NCBI GenBank assembly: GCA_031291335.1
Contig: JARLJF010000046.1
Span: 1 to 38,818 of the forward strand
DNA length: 38,818 bases
Direction of reading: 5' to 3'
Source: Pandoraea sp.
GTDB taxonomy: Bacteria > Pseudomonadota > Gammaproteobacteria > Burkholderiales > Burkholderiaceae
Shown here: positions 8,171 through 16,827 of the stretch, piece by piece
Layout: each line of letters opens with the position of its first letter
Numbering within the stretch: position 1 is the first letter of the stretch
The notes under the pieces: generated by a model
Told to the model about the DNA's origin: nothing
The model's input: the letters and a program-made list of their open reading frames with translations, nothing else
The model's database searches: none
Position numbers and translations under genes: made by a program

Positions 8171-8593
8171 GTAAATCGTCTCCCTGAAATGACGACCGGA
8201 TTGCGATGGATCGTGACCGAAGTATTCCCCGGATGGTGCCGCAGAATGGCGACCCTGTGCGACGAGGGTTTGGAATCCAAACTCTAAATCGTCAGGAAAC
8301 GCCCTGGCAGACCCGCCGAATCGATCGACGTTGCGCGAATCGCGCGTCTCGCAAGGATTTCGGACAGGGTCATTTCATCGCATGTCAGCAACGTGCGGCG
8401 AATCATCTTCATCTTGCGACCATCGGACGCTTTTGCCCCTTGACGCGAGTGGGCGGGCGAGATTGAATCGGCGCTGACGCCCGACGTGCACGATGCCACG
8501 TCGCAGTCCCCTGGGCGTAGTCGTGCAGGCTCAATAAAGTTCTCTCGTCCGCGCTTCCGGCGCCCGGCGACAGCGAAATCACAGGATAAGCCC
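8171..8593. other. Divergent promoter region between the efflux gene and the MHYT gene
   Basis: About 420 bases with no supported gene. It must hold promoters for the efflux transporter (minus) and the MHYT protein (plus). A frame at 8284–8595 on the minus strand shows no domain and would overlap the MHYT start, so I leave it out. The notable element is the palindrome at 8268–8282. Confidence 0.5.
8268..8282. promoter_or_regulatory. Palindrome GTTTGGAATCCAAAC, candidate operator of the efflux gene
   Basis: GTTTGGA and TCCAAAC form a 7-bp inverted repeat around one base, extended by an imperfect AG/CT pair on each side. The position, about 98 bp upstream of the efflux transporter ATG, and the symmetry fit a TetR- or MarR-type operator. 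No regulator gene is adjacent. Confidence 0.45.
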
Positions 8594-9388
8594 ATGCAGC
8601 CAGGTAGCGTCGTTCCGCTTCAGTACAGTGAGTTTCTTGTCCTGCTTTCCTTCGTGATATCGGCGCTGGGGGCCTATGTCGCGTTGGTGGCTGCGTCGCG
8701 TATTCGCGACGACGACGGACGCATCAGTCCGGGCTATCTCTCGGTGTCGGCGTTAGCCCTTGGCGGCGTCGGCATCTGGGGTATGCACTTCATCGGCATG
8801 GCTGCGCAGCGCATGCCTTTCCCCGTGTCGTATTCGCTCTGGCCAACGCTTGGCAGCCTGCTGCTGGCGGTCGGGGTCTCGGGGGTGGCGCTTTGGTATG
8901 TCGCCCGGGCACCGCATCGCAATGCGCTGCAATACGCGATTGGCGGCGTGGTGGGCGGGCTGGGCGTGGCCGGTATGCACTATCTCGGCATGAACGCCAT
9001 GCGCACGCAGGCGTATTTCGAATGGGACACGACGATCGTTGCGCTGTCGGTGCTCATCGCGATTGTGGCGGCGAGTGTCGCGCTGTGGCTGGCGTTCCAT
9101 CTGGAAACGAGCCTGCAACGTGCGCTGGCGTCGCTGGTGATGGCGGTGGCCGTGTGTGGCATGCACTACACGGGCATGCGTGCGGGCACGATCATTTGCA
9201 CCGCACAGACGCGTGCGCAAATCAGCATCCGTCTGCATGGCGATACGCTGCCGTACGGTGTTTTTGTGATCGCATGTGTGGTGCTGCTGGCGATGGCAGT
9301 GCTGCTGTATCGCACGTCGCGCAAACGGCGCGAGCGCATGGCGGCGCGACTCGATGCGCTCATGCGTCAGCGCGCCGGACAGGTTTGA
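8594..9388 (+). CDS. Stand-alone MHYT-domain integral membrane sensor protein
   Basis: A 264-aa protein made of about seven membrane helices with three MHYT-type repeats: MHFIGMAAQRM, MHYLGMNAMR and MHYTGMRAG. The MHYT domain is proposed to bind copper through these Met/His residues and to sense O2, CO or NO. In most described proteins it is followed by a GGDEF, EAL or histidine kinase domain; here only a short basic tail (RTSRKRRERMAARLDALMRQ) follows, so any output must come from a partner protein or from the membrane domain itself. I chose the ATG at 8594, preceded by AGGA at 8583–8586; an upstream in-frame extension lacks a good SD. The gene ends just before a strong bidirectional terminator. 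Confidence 0.92.
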   Translation: MQPGSVVPLQYSEFLVLLSFVISALGAYVALVAASRIRDDDGRISPGYLSVSALALGGVGIWGMHFIGMAAQRMPFPVSYSLWPTLGSLLLAVGVSGVALWYVARAPHRNALQYAIGGVVGGLGVAGMHYLGMNAMRTQAYFEWDTTIVALSVLIAIVAASVALWLAFHLETSLQRALASLVMAVAVCGMHYTGMRAGTIICTAQTRAQISIRLHGDTLPYGVFVIACVVLLAMAVLLYRTSRKRRERMAARLDALMRQRAGQV

Positions 9389-9416
9389 AATCCGAAATCT
9401 GAAACCCTGAAAAACG

Positions 9417-9451
9417 AAACGCCGGCCCATCGAAAGACAGGCCGGCGTTTT
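9417..9451. terminator. Bidirectional intrinsic terminator
   Basis: AAACGCCGGCC (9417–9427) pairs perfectly with GGCCGGCGTTT (9440–9450) around a 12-base loop. A run of A bases lies before it and T bases follow, so it can end the MHYT transcript on the plus strand and the small convergent gene on the minus strand. Confidence 0.75.
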
Positions 9452-9484
9452 GATATCTGAGCGCCTTTCGGCGCAGCACACTAT

Positions 9485-9700
9485 TCAGTGCAGGATGGGA
9501 CTACCCCCGACAGGCATCACATCGCCTGTTTCGATCAGGTCGACAATGAAGAACGGTTCGGTGTTGAGTTGTTTCGATGCACCGGGCTGGCCGGAATACC
9601 AGCACACCATCGCCATGTCTCCCAGCATGCGGGTGACGATTCCCATGGCACCACTCGGCACTGCGATGTGATTGGATTTGACGATCGATCCGACTTGCAC
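9485..9700 (-). CDS. Small conserved-looking protein of 71 aa, GTG start, function unknown
   Basis: A 71-aa reading frame easily missed because it begins with GTG. A perfect AGGAGG Shine–Dalgarno at 9706–9711 sits five bases before the GTG at 9698–9700, which decides the start. The protein begins MQVGSIVKSNHIAVPSGAMG and continues with a compact, mixed sequence containing WYSGQPGASKQLNTEPFFIV; its composition suggests a small soluble beta-rich fold. I do not recognise the family. It follows thpR on the same strand, but thpR's own terminator lies between them, ending only about ten bases before the SD. The gene therefore needs read-through or a promoter inside thpR. Confidence 0.75.
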   Translation of the reverse strand: MQVGSIVKSNHIAVPSGAMGIVTRMLGDMAMVCWYSGQPGASKQLNTEPFFIVDLIETGDVMPVGGSPILH

Positions 9701-9720
9701 TTGAGCCTCCTGCGAATGAC

Positions 9721-9753
9721 AAAAAACCGATGCGCTAACCGGTCGGCGCATCG
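9721..9753 (-). terminator. Intrinsic terminator of thpR, directly upstream of the small gene's SD
   Basis: On the minus strand, CGATGCGC (9753–9746) pairs with GCGCATCG (9735–9728) around a 10-base loop, and six T residues follow after GG (9726–9721). The stem begins at the base right after the thpR stop codon. The AGGAGG of the next gene starts about ten bases downstream of the T run. Confidence 0.8.
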
Positions 9754-10338
9754 TCATCCGACTATACCGTATTGCGTTGACGCTATCGCCGATTTCTCCG
9801 ATGACGTCGAGAAAAAGCCATCCGGCTGGTCGCCGTGATGCTCTGCAAGAACGCGGTAGTGCGGACCGCGTGGTGTGCGCACCGAGTGCACGAGGACATA
9901 GCCGTCGCAGTGCCAGATCAGCGGGCGCGGATGCGGATCCGACGGTGCGCGGCGCGCGTGTCGCAGCAGCGTTACATGCGGGCGAAACGATTGCGTCACG
10001 ACACGGGCGCCCGTCGCGCGCCATTGCGAAAGCAGGGTGTCGCGGGTGGCGACGAGGTGCTCGGGAACGCCGGGCGCGCCGGCCCACACGATCTTGCGAT
10101 CGGACCAATAGCCGAGATGATCGAAGGTGAGCGTGAACGGGGCAAGCGGCGTGCGCTGCATGAGCGCAAGCAGCACGGGCAGACGGGCCGAATCAACCTC
10201 GTCGAGAAAGGCCAGCGTCAGATGTAAGGTCTGGGCGCGCAGCACACGGCCGCCGCATTCCTCATGAGCCGAGACGGCCCACTCGTGAAGCTGCTCGCGT
10301 GCACCCGGCCCGGGCCACAAGGCAAGGAAAAGTCGCAT
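9754..10338 (-). CDS. thpR: RNA 2',3'-cyclic phosphodiesterase (2'-5' RNA ligase family)
   Basis: A 194-aa member of the 2H phosphoesterase superfamily. Both catalytic HxT motifs are present, HLT at residues 39–41 and HVT at 119–121, spaced as in bacterial LigT/ThpR proteins. Such enzymes open 2',3'-cyclic phosphates at RNA ends and can ligate tRNA halves through a 2'-5' bond; the cellular role is unclear. The N-terminus MRLFLALWPG is typical of the family. The length is normal and a clean terminator follows the stop codon at once. Confidence 0.93.
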   Translation of the reverse strand: MRLFLALWPGPGAREQLHEWAVSAHEECGGRVLRAQTLHLTLAFLDEVDSARLPVLLALMQRTPLAPFTLTFDHLGYWSDRKIVWAGAPGVPEHLVATRDTLLSQWRATGARVVTQSFRPHVTLLRHARRAPSDPHPRPLIWHCDGYVLVHSVRTPRGPHYRVLAEHHGDQPDGFFSTSSEKSAIASTQYGIVG

Positions 10339-10494
10339 GAGAACACCAGAGGTTGGGTCCTGCTGATGATTCTCATAGTAGACGGGCGATCGGGTGAATG
10401 CCAGCCGGGCCGAGCGTGGACAGAGGGTGCCCGAGGCCTTGGTGAGCGCGACCCGCGCGCGAGAACATTGTGCGGCGGGTGCGTGTTGCGGGTG

Positions 10495-10860
10495 TCAGTT
10501 CGTCGAAACGCCGGGGGTAATACCGCGACGGCCGCGGCGCGGCGTATCTGCCGGTTTTTCATCGGTTTTGGCTTGCACCGGCGGGTGCATGATGCTGTTC
10601 CAGTTGTTCTGGATGGCCGTATCGGTGGTATCGCGGGAGACTGCGCGCGAGATATCGGCGGTCGGGTTAAAGGCCCCCGAGCCAGCCGCGCCGGACGCAT
10701 TCGCGGCATTACCCGAGCCCACCGGGGCGGGCGCGTTTTGCGCGTGTGCATGCGGGGTGAGCACCAGCACGGCGGCGATGGCGCCGGGCAGCATCACCCA
10801 GAGGAATTTGCGCAGGGGCGACGCGTTGGCAGCGGAGCGGACAGTCGAATCGTGGGTCAT
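10495..10860 (-). CDS. Secreted hypothetical protein
   Basis: A 121-aa protein with a basic N-terminus and a hydrophobic stretch (about residues 19–36) ending in HAHAQ, which fits a Sec signal peptide cleaved near residue 41. The mature part is low in complexity (Ala/Gly/Asn-rich), then contains ISRAVSRDTTDTAIQNNWNSI and a basic Arg-rich tail. I do not recognise a domain. It lies on the same strand as two other small envelope genes upstream (10944–11878) and could be expressed with them. Confidence 0.7.
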   Translation of the reverse strand: MTHDSTVRSAANASPLRKFLWVMLPGAIAAVLVLTPHAHAQNAPAPVGSGNAANASGAAGSGAFNPTADISRAVSRDTTDTAIQNNWNSIMHPPVQAKTDEKPADTPRRGRRGITPGVSTN

Positions 10861-10943
10861 AGGGTGTCTCGGGTGGGGCGACGCAACTTCGCCGACATCA
10901 TCCCCGGTCCCGGAGCAATGTCGGCGTTACGTCTTATGTGGGG

Positions 10944-11516
10944 TCAGTAGGCACCGGGAGGCGGTCTCCAGCCCGGGGGCGGAGGCGGCGGCGGCGCATA
11001 GCGCTGCGCCGGCTGCGATGTCACCATGTCGCCGCGAACGGGGACGCGGTTGCCGTATGCGTACATGCACTGAACGTAGGCCTGATCATAGCGGCTTTGC
11101 GTCATATATGCAGACGACTGCGCGTTGCCCATACCGACGGCGCTGCCGGCGAGCAGGCCTGCACCGGCGCCGATGGCGGCACCTGAGCCTCCCCCGAAGG
11201 CGGCACCGGCTGCGGCACCGATGGCCGTGCCAATTACGGCGCTGCCGATGGCACTGGTGTTGGCGGCGGAGGCGGTGTCCAGACCGCCATTCTGGCCGGA
11301 GGCATATTGGCGGCAGTTGAAGTCGTCCTGCCGGAACTGATCGAAGGACTTGTTGCTGCCGGGCAATGCCATGAGGCTTGGGCCGCTGGGCACCACGGCA
11401 CAGCCGGCGAGTGTCGCGGCGGCAATGACGATGGCCAGGGGGGCGGCGAGACGTCGGGTGGCACCCGCGACGCTCGACGGTTTGCCAGCTTGGGAGACGG
11501 GCGATTCAAAAGACAT
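10944..11516 (-). CDS. Glycine-zipper lipoprotein
   Basis: A 190-aa predicted lipoprotein. The lipobox LAGC places the lipidated cysteine at residue 39 after a hydrophobic segment. The middle (about residues 92–130) is a glycine-zipper segment with repeated GxxxG/AxxxG spacing (GTAIGAAAGAAFGGG and so on), likely membrane-associated, as in outer-membrane proteins of the glycine-zipper/SlyB-like type. The C-terminus has YDQAYVQCMYAYGN and ends in a run of prolines. I chose the ATG at 11516, preceded by GGAG at suitable distance; the open frame continues upstream through the adjacent gene in another frame and is not coding there. It is 14 bases downstream of the next gene, so they probably form one operon. 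Confidence 0.88.
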   Translation of the reverse strand: MSFESPVSQAGKPSSVAGATRRLAAPLAIVIAAATLAGCAVVPSGPSLMALPGSNKSFDQFRQDDFNCRQYASGQNGGLDTASAANTSAIGSAVIGTAIGAAAGAAFGGGSGAAIGAGAGLLAGSAVGMGNAQSSAYMTQSRYDQAYVQCMYAYGNRVPVRGDMVTSQPAQRYAPPPPPPPGWRPPPGAY

Positions 11517-11530
11517 AGCGCGTCTCCAGA

Positions 11531-11878
11531 TCAGTTTGCCGGCTGCGCGGGCACTTCGCGCCATCCGGCAGGACACGTTTTCACGTAGGGGTAGTAGGCA
11601 CCGGCCTTGTCGCAGTAGTACCAGGTGTCGCTGCTTGCGCCGGGCTGACCGTTCTGGGCACCGGATTGGGGTTGCTCGACGTATTGCTGAGGTTGGCTGG
11701 GAACGACGACAACGGGAGGTGCGTAATAGCTGGGCGGATAGTACGGGTAGGCGTAGGGATAAGGGTAGTAGCCGGGACCGACCCAGACGCGTACGCCGCC
11801 GCGCCAGGCAAAGGCGCTGCCGCTGACCAGGGCAGCGGCCACGGCAACGAAGCCGATGACAACAGGAAGACGTTTCAC
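11531..11878 (-). CDS. Secreted Tyr/Pro-rich protein with WYYC motif
   Basis: A 115-aa protein starting at GTG (GAGGT SD eight bases upstream). Residues 1–24 form a Sec signal peptide ending AFA. The mature part has a Tyr/Pro-rich segment (GYYPYPYAYPYYPPSYY) and a C-terminal WYYC...YYPYVKTCPAGWREVP pattern with two cysteines that could form a disulfide. This C-terminal pattern is one I associate with small exported proteins of Burkholderiales; the function is unknown to me. It lies just upstream of the glycine-zipper lipoprotein on the same strand. Confidence 0.85.
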   Translation of the reverse strand: MKRLPVVIGFVAVAAALVSGSAFAWRGGVRVWVGPGYYPYPYAYPYYPPSYYAPPVVVVPSQPQQYVEQPQSGAQNGQPGASSDTWYYCDKAGAYYPYVKTCPAGWREVPAQPAN

Positions 11879-12067
11879 GACACAGACCTCGAAGAACGCA
11901 CTCCGGGCGCGGTGGATTCCGCCTCGCGTACGCGCGTCGCAACGAGGTGGATGTACCCCAAATGTGCCGCAACGCCGCCCTGGAGTTGACGCTTCCGAGT
12001 CTAGGCCCGTCCCCCCTCCCGGAGCAATTACGGTACGTGTTAGAAGTGTTTCAAAGCATTACGCTTT

Positions 12068-12942
12068 TTACGGGGATTTGCGGGGAAACACGGTCGCGAC
12101 GACGGGTTTTCGCGCTGTTTTTTGCTCGCGCTCGATCTGCTTGATGCTTTTCTCCGGCGTTGGGAGCTTTTCCGGCATCGTGCCGCCCAACTCCCCGATG
12201 GTCTGGCGGACTTTACCTCCGACTTCGAGGTGGGTTTGATTCGCATGACGTTTACCGCTGATATTGTCCCGGCGAAGCTTCTCTTCCGTTTGTGTCGCCC
12301 GGAATAGATTGGCGGCGAGTTCGGTGCTGTCCATGTGATCCAGAATTCTGTGGCTTTTCTTCAGCCCTTTATGGCGTGGATATCTTTGGCACTTAAACCG
12401 CCGTAAAGCCCCCGGTAGCCGTGGTCCTGGAATATTGCGTAGTCAACACCTGTGACTACCCCCGCGTCTCGCGCGGCGGCACTCAGCGTCTTGTTGTGAT
12501 GAACCAATTCTCCGCGAAGCATCAGTCGTCGATGATTCTCGGACATACTCGCAAACGCCTTCTCGTCCCCTAACTCCTGGCGCCTCGTTTGCATCGCAAA
12601 ATAGGTTTGACCGTTCGCGATGACCGGCTTCGACGGATCTCCGTTTTGGACGATCAGATAACACGCATAGCGGGAAAGGCGGCAATCACCAATTTCCCGG
12701 CGAGCGCCTGAGCCGATCTCGACCATAGTGAGGACATCCTCAAAATGGTCGACGGTGGCTTGATCGCTGTTCCTGCACGCATCTCTTGCGCGCGCGATGA
12801 CAGGCTGGAAATGGCGATACTGAGAATAGTCGAGAACGGTGGCCAACTGACGCGCCAGCCAGAACTCATTGCCATCTACATCGAAGTGCCGGATTCCCTC
12901 AAAGGTTTGATGATGGTGTTCTGCTACGCGGTTGGCCGTCAT
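12068..12942 (-). pseudogene. dinD: dinD homologue broken by a one-base frameshift
   Basis: DinD is a DNA-damage-inducible protein that in E. coli is under LexA control and interferes with RecA filaments. The first part (12361–12942, 193 codons) closely resembles it: HHHQTFEGIRHFD, LDYSQYRHFQPVI, IGSGARREIGD, LSRYACYLIVQNGDPSKPVI and DHGYRGLYGGLSA. It stops right after AIKG. In the next frame the protein continues with LKKSHRILDHMDSTELAANL and SIKQIEREQK to 12068. Restoring one base in the CCC run at 12365–12367 (plus-strand view) joins both parts into a protein of about 290 aa. GC is lower than in the flanking genes, which suggests transfer. An AGGA SD precedes the ATG. No clear LexA box was found upstream. 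A sequencing error cannot be excluded. Confidence 0.88.
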
Positions 12943-13274
12943 GGATATCCTGTCGATAAATCGGTCTCGTTAGGAAAACCGACGGCCAAGTGTACGGCGC
13001 GGAAGTCGTCGTTTTACGCGAGCCCGCAGGATTACGCCCCGACTGCGGGCGCGTAATTATCAGTTTCCTGCTGGCTGATCACGGTTAAACGGAGAATCTC
13101 TGCGCAGCTATCGGAGCCCTTTATCAGATAGGGCCCAGGGCAGAGCGATTTCCGAATTCAAGAGGCGTGGCGTAGGGCTTATCGGCGGCTCTTCGTCGCT
13201 CCAGGGGGAGATCCAGAGCGAGCGTCACTTCAATGAGGCGTGGCCGCGTCATCGTACTGGTCGTTGACACGAGG
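12943..13274. other. Intergenic region between mnmE and dinD with a branched hairpin
   Basis: About 330 bases without a supported gene, between the mnmE stop and the dinD start on the same strand. The main structure is at 13014–13056: TTACGC and GCCCGCAG (13022–13029) pair with CTGCGGGC (13043–13050) and GCGTAA (13051–13056), with a two-base bulge. The loop holds a second TTACGC. No T run follows on the minus strand. Confidence 0.45.
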
Positions 13275-14669
13275 TCACTTCCCGATGCAAAACCGGCTGA
13301 AAATCACCCCGAGCAGGTCGTCCGACGTGAACTCGCCGGTGATCGTGCTGAGTTGCTCCTGCGCGAGGCGCAATTCCTCGGCGAAGAGATCGAGCGCGCT
13401 GGCGTTCTGACGCGCATGCGCATCTGCCATCTCGATATGATCGCGCGCCGCACGCAGGGCCGATAAATGCCGTTCTCGCGCGAGAAACACGCCTTCGTTA
13501 CCCGCCTGCCATCCAGCAATCTTGAGCAACTCCGCACGCAGAAGATCTATCCCCTGCCCGCCCTTCGCCGACAAGCGCACCCCCAGCGGTGCGGTACCTT
13601 CCTCGGGCAACACCGTCGCCGGTTCGCCCGCGAGATCGGTTTTGTTGTACACGCGCACGATCGGCACGTGCTTGGGCAATTGCTTCGCGATGTCCTCGTC
13701 TTCCGGCGTCATGCCCGAGCGCGAGTCGAGCAGATGCAGCACGGCATCCGCTTTCGCGATCTCGCTCCAACTGCGCGCGATGCCAATCCGTTCGACTTCG
13801 TCTTCCGTTTCCCGCAGACCCGCCGTGTCGATGATGTGCAGCGGGATGCCGTCGATCTGAATCGTCTGCTGTACCTTGTCGCGCGTGGTTCCGGCAATGG
13901 GCGTGACGATGGCCAGTTCGGCGCCGGCCAGCGCGTTGAGCAACGACGACTTGCCCACGTTCGGCTGCCCGGCGAGCACCACATTGATCCCCTCGCGCAG
14001 CAATGCGCCCTGCTTCGCTTGCGACAGCACTTGCGCCAGTTGCGCACGAATGCGCTCAAGTTGGCCGAAGGCGTCGGCGGCCTCGAGAAAATCGATTTCC
14101 TCTTCCGGGAAGTCGAGCGTCGCTTCCACCAGCATGCGCAGATGAATCACCAGATCCACCAGCGAATGAATTTCACGCGAGAACGCGCCGTCGAGCGAAC
14201 GGCTCGCCGAGCGCGCCGCGGCCTCGGTACTCGCTTCGATCAGATCGGCCACGGCCTCGGCCTGCGCCAGATCGAGCTTGTCGTTCAGAAACGCGCGATG
14301 GGTAAATTCGCCCGGCTCCGCCAGACGTACACCCAGTGCCGCCCCTTCGTCGATGCATCGCTGCAGCAACAGTTGCAGAACGATAGGCCCGCCGTGACCC
14401 TGTAATTCGAGCACGTCCTCACCGGTGTACGAATTCGGCCCCGGGAAGTACAACGCGATGCCGCGATCCAGGGCTTCGCCGGTCGCGTCGAGAAACGGCA
14501 GATACGACGCGTGACGCGGCTTGAGCGGTTGCCCGATGAGACGCGCGATCACATGCTGCACGGCGTCGCCGCGATGCTTGCCGAAGGACACGCGCACCAC
14601 GCCGATCCCGCCGCGTCCGGGGGCGGTGGCAATGGCAGCAATCGGGACAGTCGAGACGGTGGCGCTCAT
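13275..14669 (-). CDS. mnmE: tRNA modification GTPase MnmE
   Basis: A 464-aa GTPase that works with MnmG (GidA) to install the carboxymethylaminomethyl group at C5 of wobble uridine-34. The N-terminal domain starts [24 protein letters not shown]; the G domain is inserted in the helical domain and shows GQPNVGKSS (G1), GTTRD (G2), DTAGLR (G3) and NKTD (G4). The essential C-terminal FCIGK is intact. Start at ATG 14669, since the family begins right before the [10 protein letters not shown] stretch. It belongs to the conserved origin block but is separated from yidC by a terminator. Its product acts before MnmC, encoded at the left end of the window. Confidence 0.98.
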   Translation of the reverse strand: MSATVSTVPIAAIATAPGRGGIGVVRVSFGKHRGDAVQHVIARLIGQPLKPRHASYLPFLDATGEALDRGIALYFPGPNSYTGEDVLELQGHGGPIVLQLLLQRCIDEGAALGVRLAEPGEFTHRAFLNDKLDLAQAEAVADLIEASTEAAARSASRSLDGAFSREIHSLVDLVIHLRMLVEATLDFPEEEIDFLEAADAFGQLERIRAQLAQVLSQAKQGALLREGINVVLAGQPNVGKSSLLNALAGAELAIVTPIAGTTRDKVQQTIQIDGIPLHIIDTAGLRETEDEVERIGIARSWSEIAKADAVLHLLDSRSGMTPEDEDIAKQLPKHVPIVRVYNKTDLAGEPATVLPEEGTAPLGVRLSAKGGQGIDLLRAELLKIAGWQAGNEGVFLARERHLSALRAARDHIEMADAHARQNASALDLFAEELRLAQEQLSTITGEFTSDDLLGVIFSRFCIGK

Positions 14670-14710
14670 GGAACGATTCGTTGAAAAGCAGGGGCTTATT
14701 TTGACATGCA

Positions 14711-14745
14711 CCAAACAAAACCGCCCGCGAGAGACTCGCGGGCGG
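14711..14745 (-). terminator. Intrinsic terminator of the rpmH–yidC operon
   Basis: CCGCCCGCGAG (14721–14731) pairs perfectly with CTCGCGGGCGG (14735–14745) with a three-base loop. On the minus strand the stem is followed by TTTTGTTTGG, a good T-rich tail. It lies between the yidC stop and the mnmE start. Confidence 0.8.
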
Positions 14746-14776
14746 CTATGTCAGTCAGACGGTCGGACCTGAGTCG

Positions 14777-16432
14777 TCAGGCCGCCTTTTCTTTCTTTTT
14801 GGTACCGAGCATCCGGTTGATCGACCATTGCTGCGCGATCGACAACGTGTTGTTGACCACGTAGTACAGCACCAGGCCCGACGGCAGGAAGAGGAACATG
14901 ACCGAGAAAATCAGCGGCATGAACATCATCATCTTGGCCTGCATCGGATCCGGCGGCGTCGGGTTCAACTTGGTCTGGATGAACATCGACACGGCCATCA
15001 GCACCGGCAGGATGTAATACGGATCCTGCGTCGAGAGGTCATGAATCCAGCCCAGCCACGGCGCGCCGCGCATTTCCACCGACGACAGCAGCACCCAGTA
15101 CAGCGCAATGAACACCGGAATCTGAATCACGATCGGGATACAGCCGCCGAACGGATTGACCTTCTCGGTCTTGTACAGCTCCATGAGCGCCGCGTTCATC
15201 TTTTGCGGATCGCTCTTGTAACGTTCGCGCAACGCCTGCATGCGCGGCGTGATTTCCTTCATGCGCGCCATCGACTTGTAGCTTGCTGCCGACAGCGGGA
15301 AGAACACCAGCTTGATGATCACGGTCACCGCAATGATCGCCCAACCCCAGTTGCCGATCAGCGCATGCAGCTTCGAGAGCAGCCAGAACAGCGGCTTGGC
15401 GAGGATGGTGAAGTAACCGTAGTCCTTCGTCAGCTCCAGGCCCGGCGCAATCTGCTCGAGCATGTGCTCTTCCTGCGGACCGGCGAACAGACGCGCATCG
15501 ACCGTCTCGCTGCCACCGGCCGGAATGCTGGCGAGCGGCTCTTTCACGCCCACGCGATACAGACCGTTGTCCAGCTTGCCGATGTAGTTGTCGCGCGTCG
15601 CACCTTCCTTCGGAATCCAGGCCGTGGCGAAGTAATGCTGCACCATGCCGATCCAGCCATCGGTGGACTGCTTGACGTACTTCGCCTTGTCCTTGTCGAT
15701 GTCGCTGAAGGTGATCTTCTGGAATTTCTCGTCGCTGCTGTAGACCGTCGGGCCCGTGAACGTGTGCGAGAACTTCGCGCCGCTGATTTCACGGCCGTCA
15801 CGCACCAGCTCCATGTACAGCGTCGGCTTGATCGCGGCGTCGCCCTTGTTGACGATCGTGTTCGACACGTCGATCACGTAGCTGCCGCGATGGAACGTGT
15901 AAGCACGCACCAACTGCAGGCCGCCCTTGACCGGTGATTCGAACTTCACGGTCAGCGAGTCGCCCGTCAGCGTGGTCGGACCCGGCACTTGCGTGAAGAC
16001 GTCGTTGTGGTTCGGGTAGTCGCCGCCGATCAGACCCGTGCGAGCGAAGTACTGATGGCTCGGGGTGTTGTCGAACAGCACGACATGCTTGTCGGCTTCG
16101 TCGGCGTCAGGCCACTTGGTGAGCGCGAGGAACGACAGCGTGCCGCCCTGCGTGCTGATGTCGGCTTCGTAGACATCCGTCGTGATGCGCACCTTCTGCG
16201 CAGCAGCAGCGGCCGGCGCATTGCCCGGTGCGCTACCTGCTGCGGCAGCGGCATTGGCAGCTTGCGGCAGATCGTTGGCCGGCGTCTGGTTTCCCCCCGT
16301 GGCGGCCGGGGTCGAAACCTCAGCCGACGGGAAAAACAGCGACGAATGGCCATTGCCGCGTTGCCAGTTGTCGAAAAGCATCACGACAGACAGCGCGAAA
16401 ATGACCCAGAGTACGGTGCGTTTGATGTCCAT
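14777..16432 (-). CDS. yidC: Membrane protein insertase YidC
   Basis: A 551-aa inner-membrane insertase that helps proteins enter and fold in the membrane, alone or with SecYEG. Seen: an N-terminal membrane anchor ([20 protein letters not shown]), an Ala/Pro-rich linker, the large periplasmic domain of proteobacterial YidC (about residues 80–350), then the conserved five-helix core with [46 protein letters not shown] and a Lys-rich tail. It lies 24 bases downstream of yidD within the conserved rpmH–rnpA–yidD–yidC operon. Confidence 0.98.
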   Translation of the reverse strand: MDIKRTVLWVIFALSVVMLFDNWQRGNGHSSLFFPSAEVSTPAATGGNQTPANDLPQAANAAAAAGSAPGNAPAAAAAQKVRITTDVYEADISTQGGTLSFLALTKWPDADEADKHVVLFDNTPSHQYFARTGLIGGDYPNHNDVFTQVPGPTTLTGDSLTVKFESPVKGGLQLVRAYTFHRGSYVIDVSNTIVNKGDAAIKPTLYMELVRDGREISGAKFSHTFTGPTVYSSDEKFQKITFSDIDKDKAKYVKQSTDGWIGMVQHYFATAWIPKEGATRDNYIGKLDNGLYRVGVKEPLASIPAGGSETVDARLFAGPQEEHMLEQIAPGLELTKDYGYFTILAKPLFWLLSKLHALIGNWGWAIIAVTVIIKLVFFPLSAASYKSMARMKEITPRMQALRERYKSDPQKMNAALMELYKTEKVNPFGGCIPIVIQIPVFIALYWVLLSSVEMRGAPWLGWIHDLSTQDPYYILPVLMAVSMFIQTKLNPTPPDPMQAKMMMFMPLIFSVMFLFLPSGLVLYYVVNNTLSIAQQWSINRMLGTKKKEKAA

Positions 16433-16456
16433 GCGGTAACTCGTGGTGGACGAAAC

Positions 16457-16813
16457 TCAGGAATGGCCCGGCGCGCGGCGCGTAACTGCCGATGCGGCCG
16501 CGGGCCCGGACGAGACCGTCAGCTTCACTCGCGACGTGTCGCTTCCGGCGGCCTTTTCGGCGCCTTCGGCGGTGTGATCGGGAGTGTTACAGACGTGTCG
16601 AGCCAGCGGTACGGGATCGAAACCGCCGGGATGAAACGGATGACAGCGGCATAGACGCTTGGCCGCGAGATAAGTGCCGTAACCGGCACCGTGCTCGACG
16701 ATGGCTTCGCGTGCGTAGTCGGAGCAGCTCGGATGAAAGCGGCAACGGTTCCCCAGCCAGGGACTGATCACCAGCTTGTAACCGCGCAGGAGCAACAACA
16801 GCACGCTTCGCAT
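16457..16813 (-). CDS. yidD: Membrane protein insertion efficiency factor YidD
   Basis: A 118-aa YidD protein, thought to assist YidC-dependent insertion at the inner face of the membrane. Features are the amphipathic N-terminus [20 protein letters not shown], the [10 protein letters not shown] motif and the cluster [14 protein letters not shown]. After about residue 75 the sequence becomes a variable, Ala-rich tail longer than in E. coli. Spacing to rnpA (14 bases) and yidC (24 bases) fits one operon. Confidence 0.96.
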   Translation of the reverse strand: MRSVLLLLLRGYKLVISPWLGNRCRFHPSCSDYAREAIVEHGAGYGTYLAAKRLCRCHPFHPGGFDPVPLARHVCNTPDHTAEGAEKAAGSDTSRVKLTVSSGPAAASAVTRRAPGHS

Positions 16814-16827
16814 CTCGATTCCGCCTG

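Noticed and set aside
8284..8595. 103-codon minus-strand frame in the efflux–MHYT gap
   Set aside because: Overlaps the MHYT start codon, has no recognisable domain and contains the operator-like neighbourhood; not supported.
12943..13060. LexA box upstream of dinD
   Set aside because: A CTGT occurs near the start, but no matching ACAG at the right distance, so no LexA site can be claimed.
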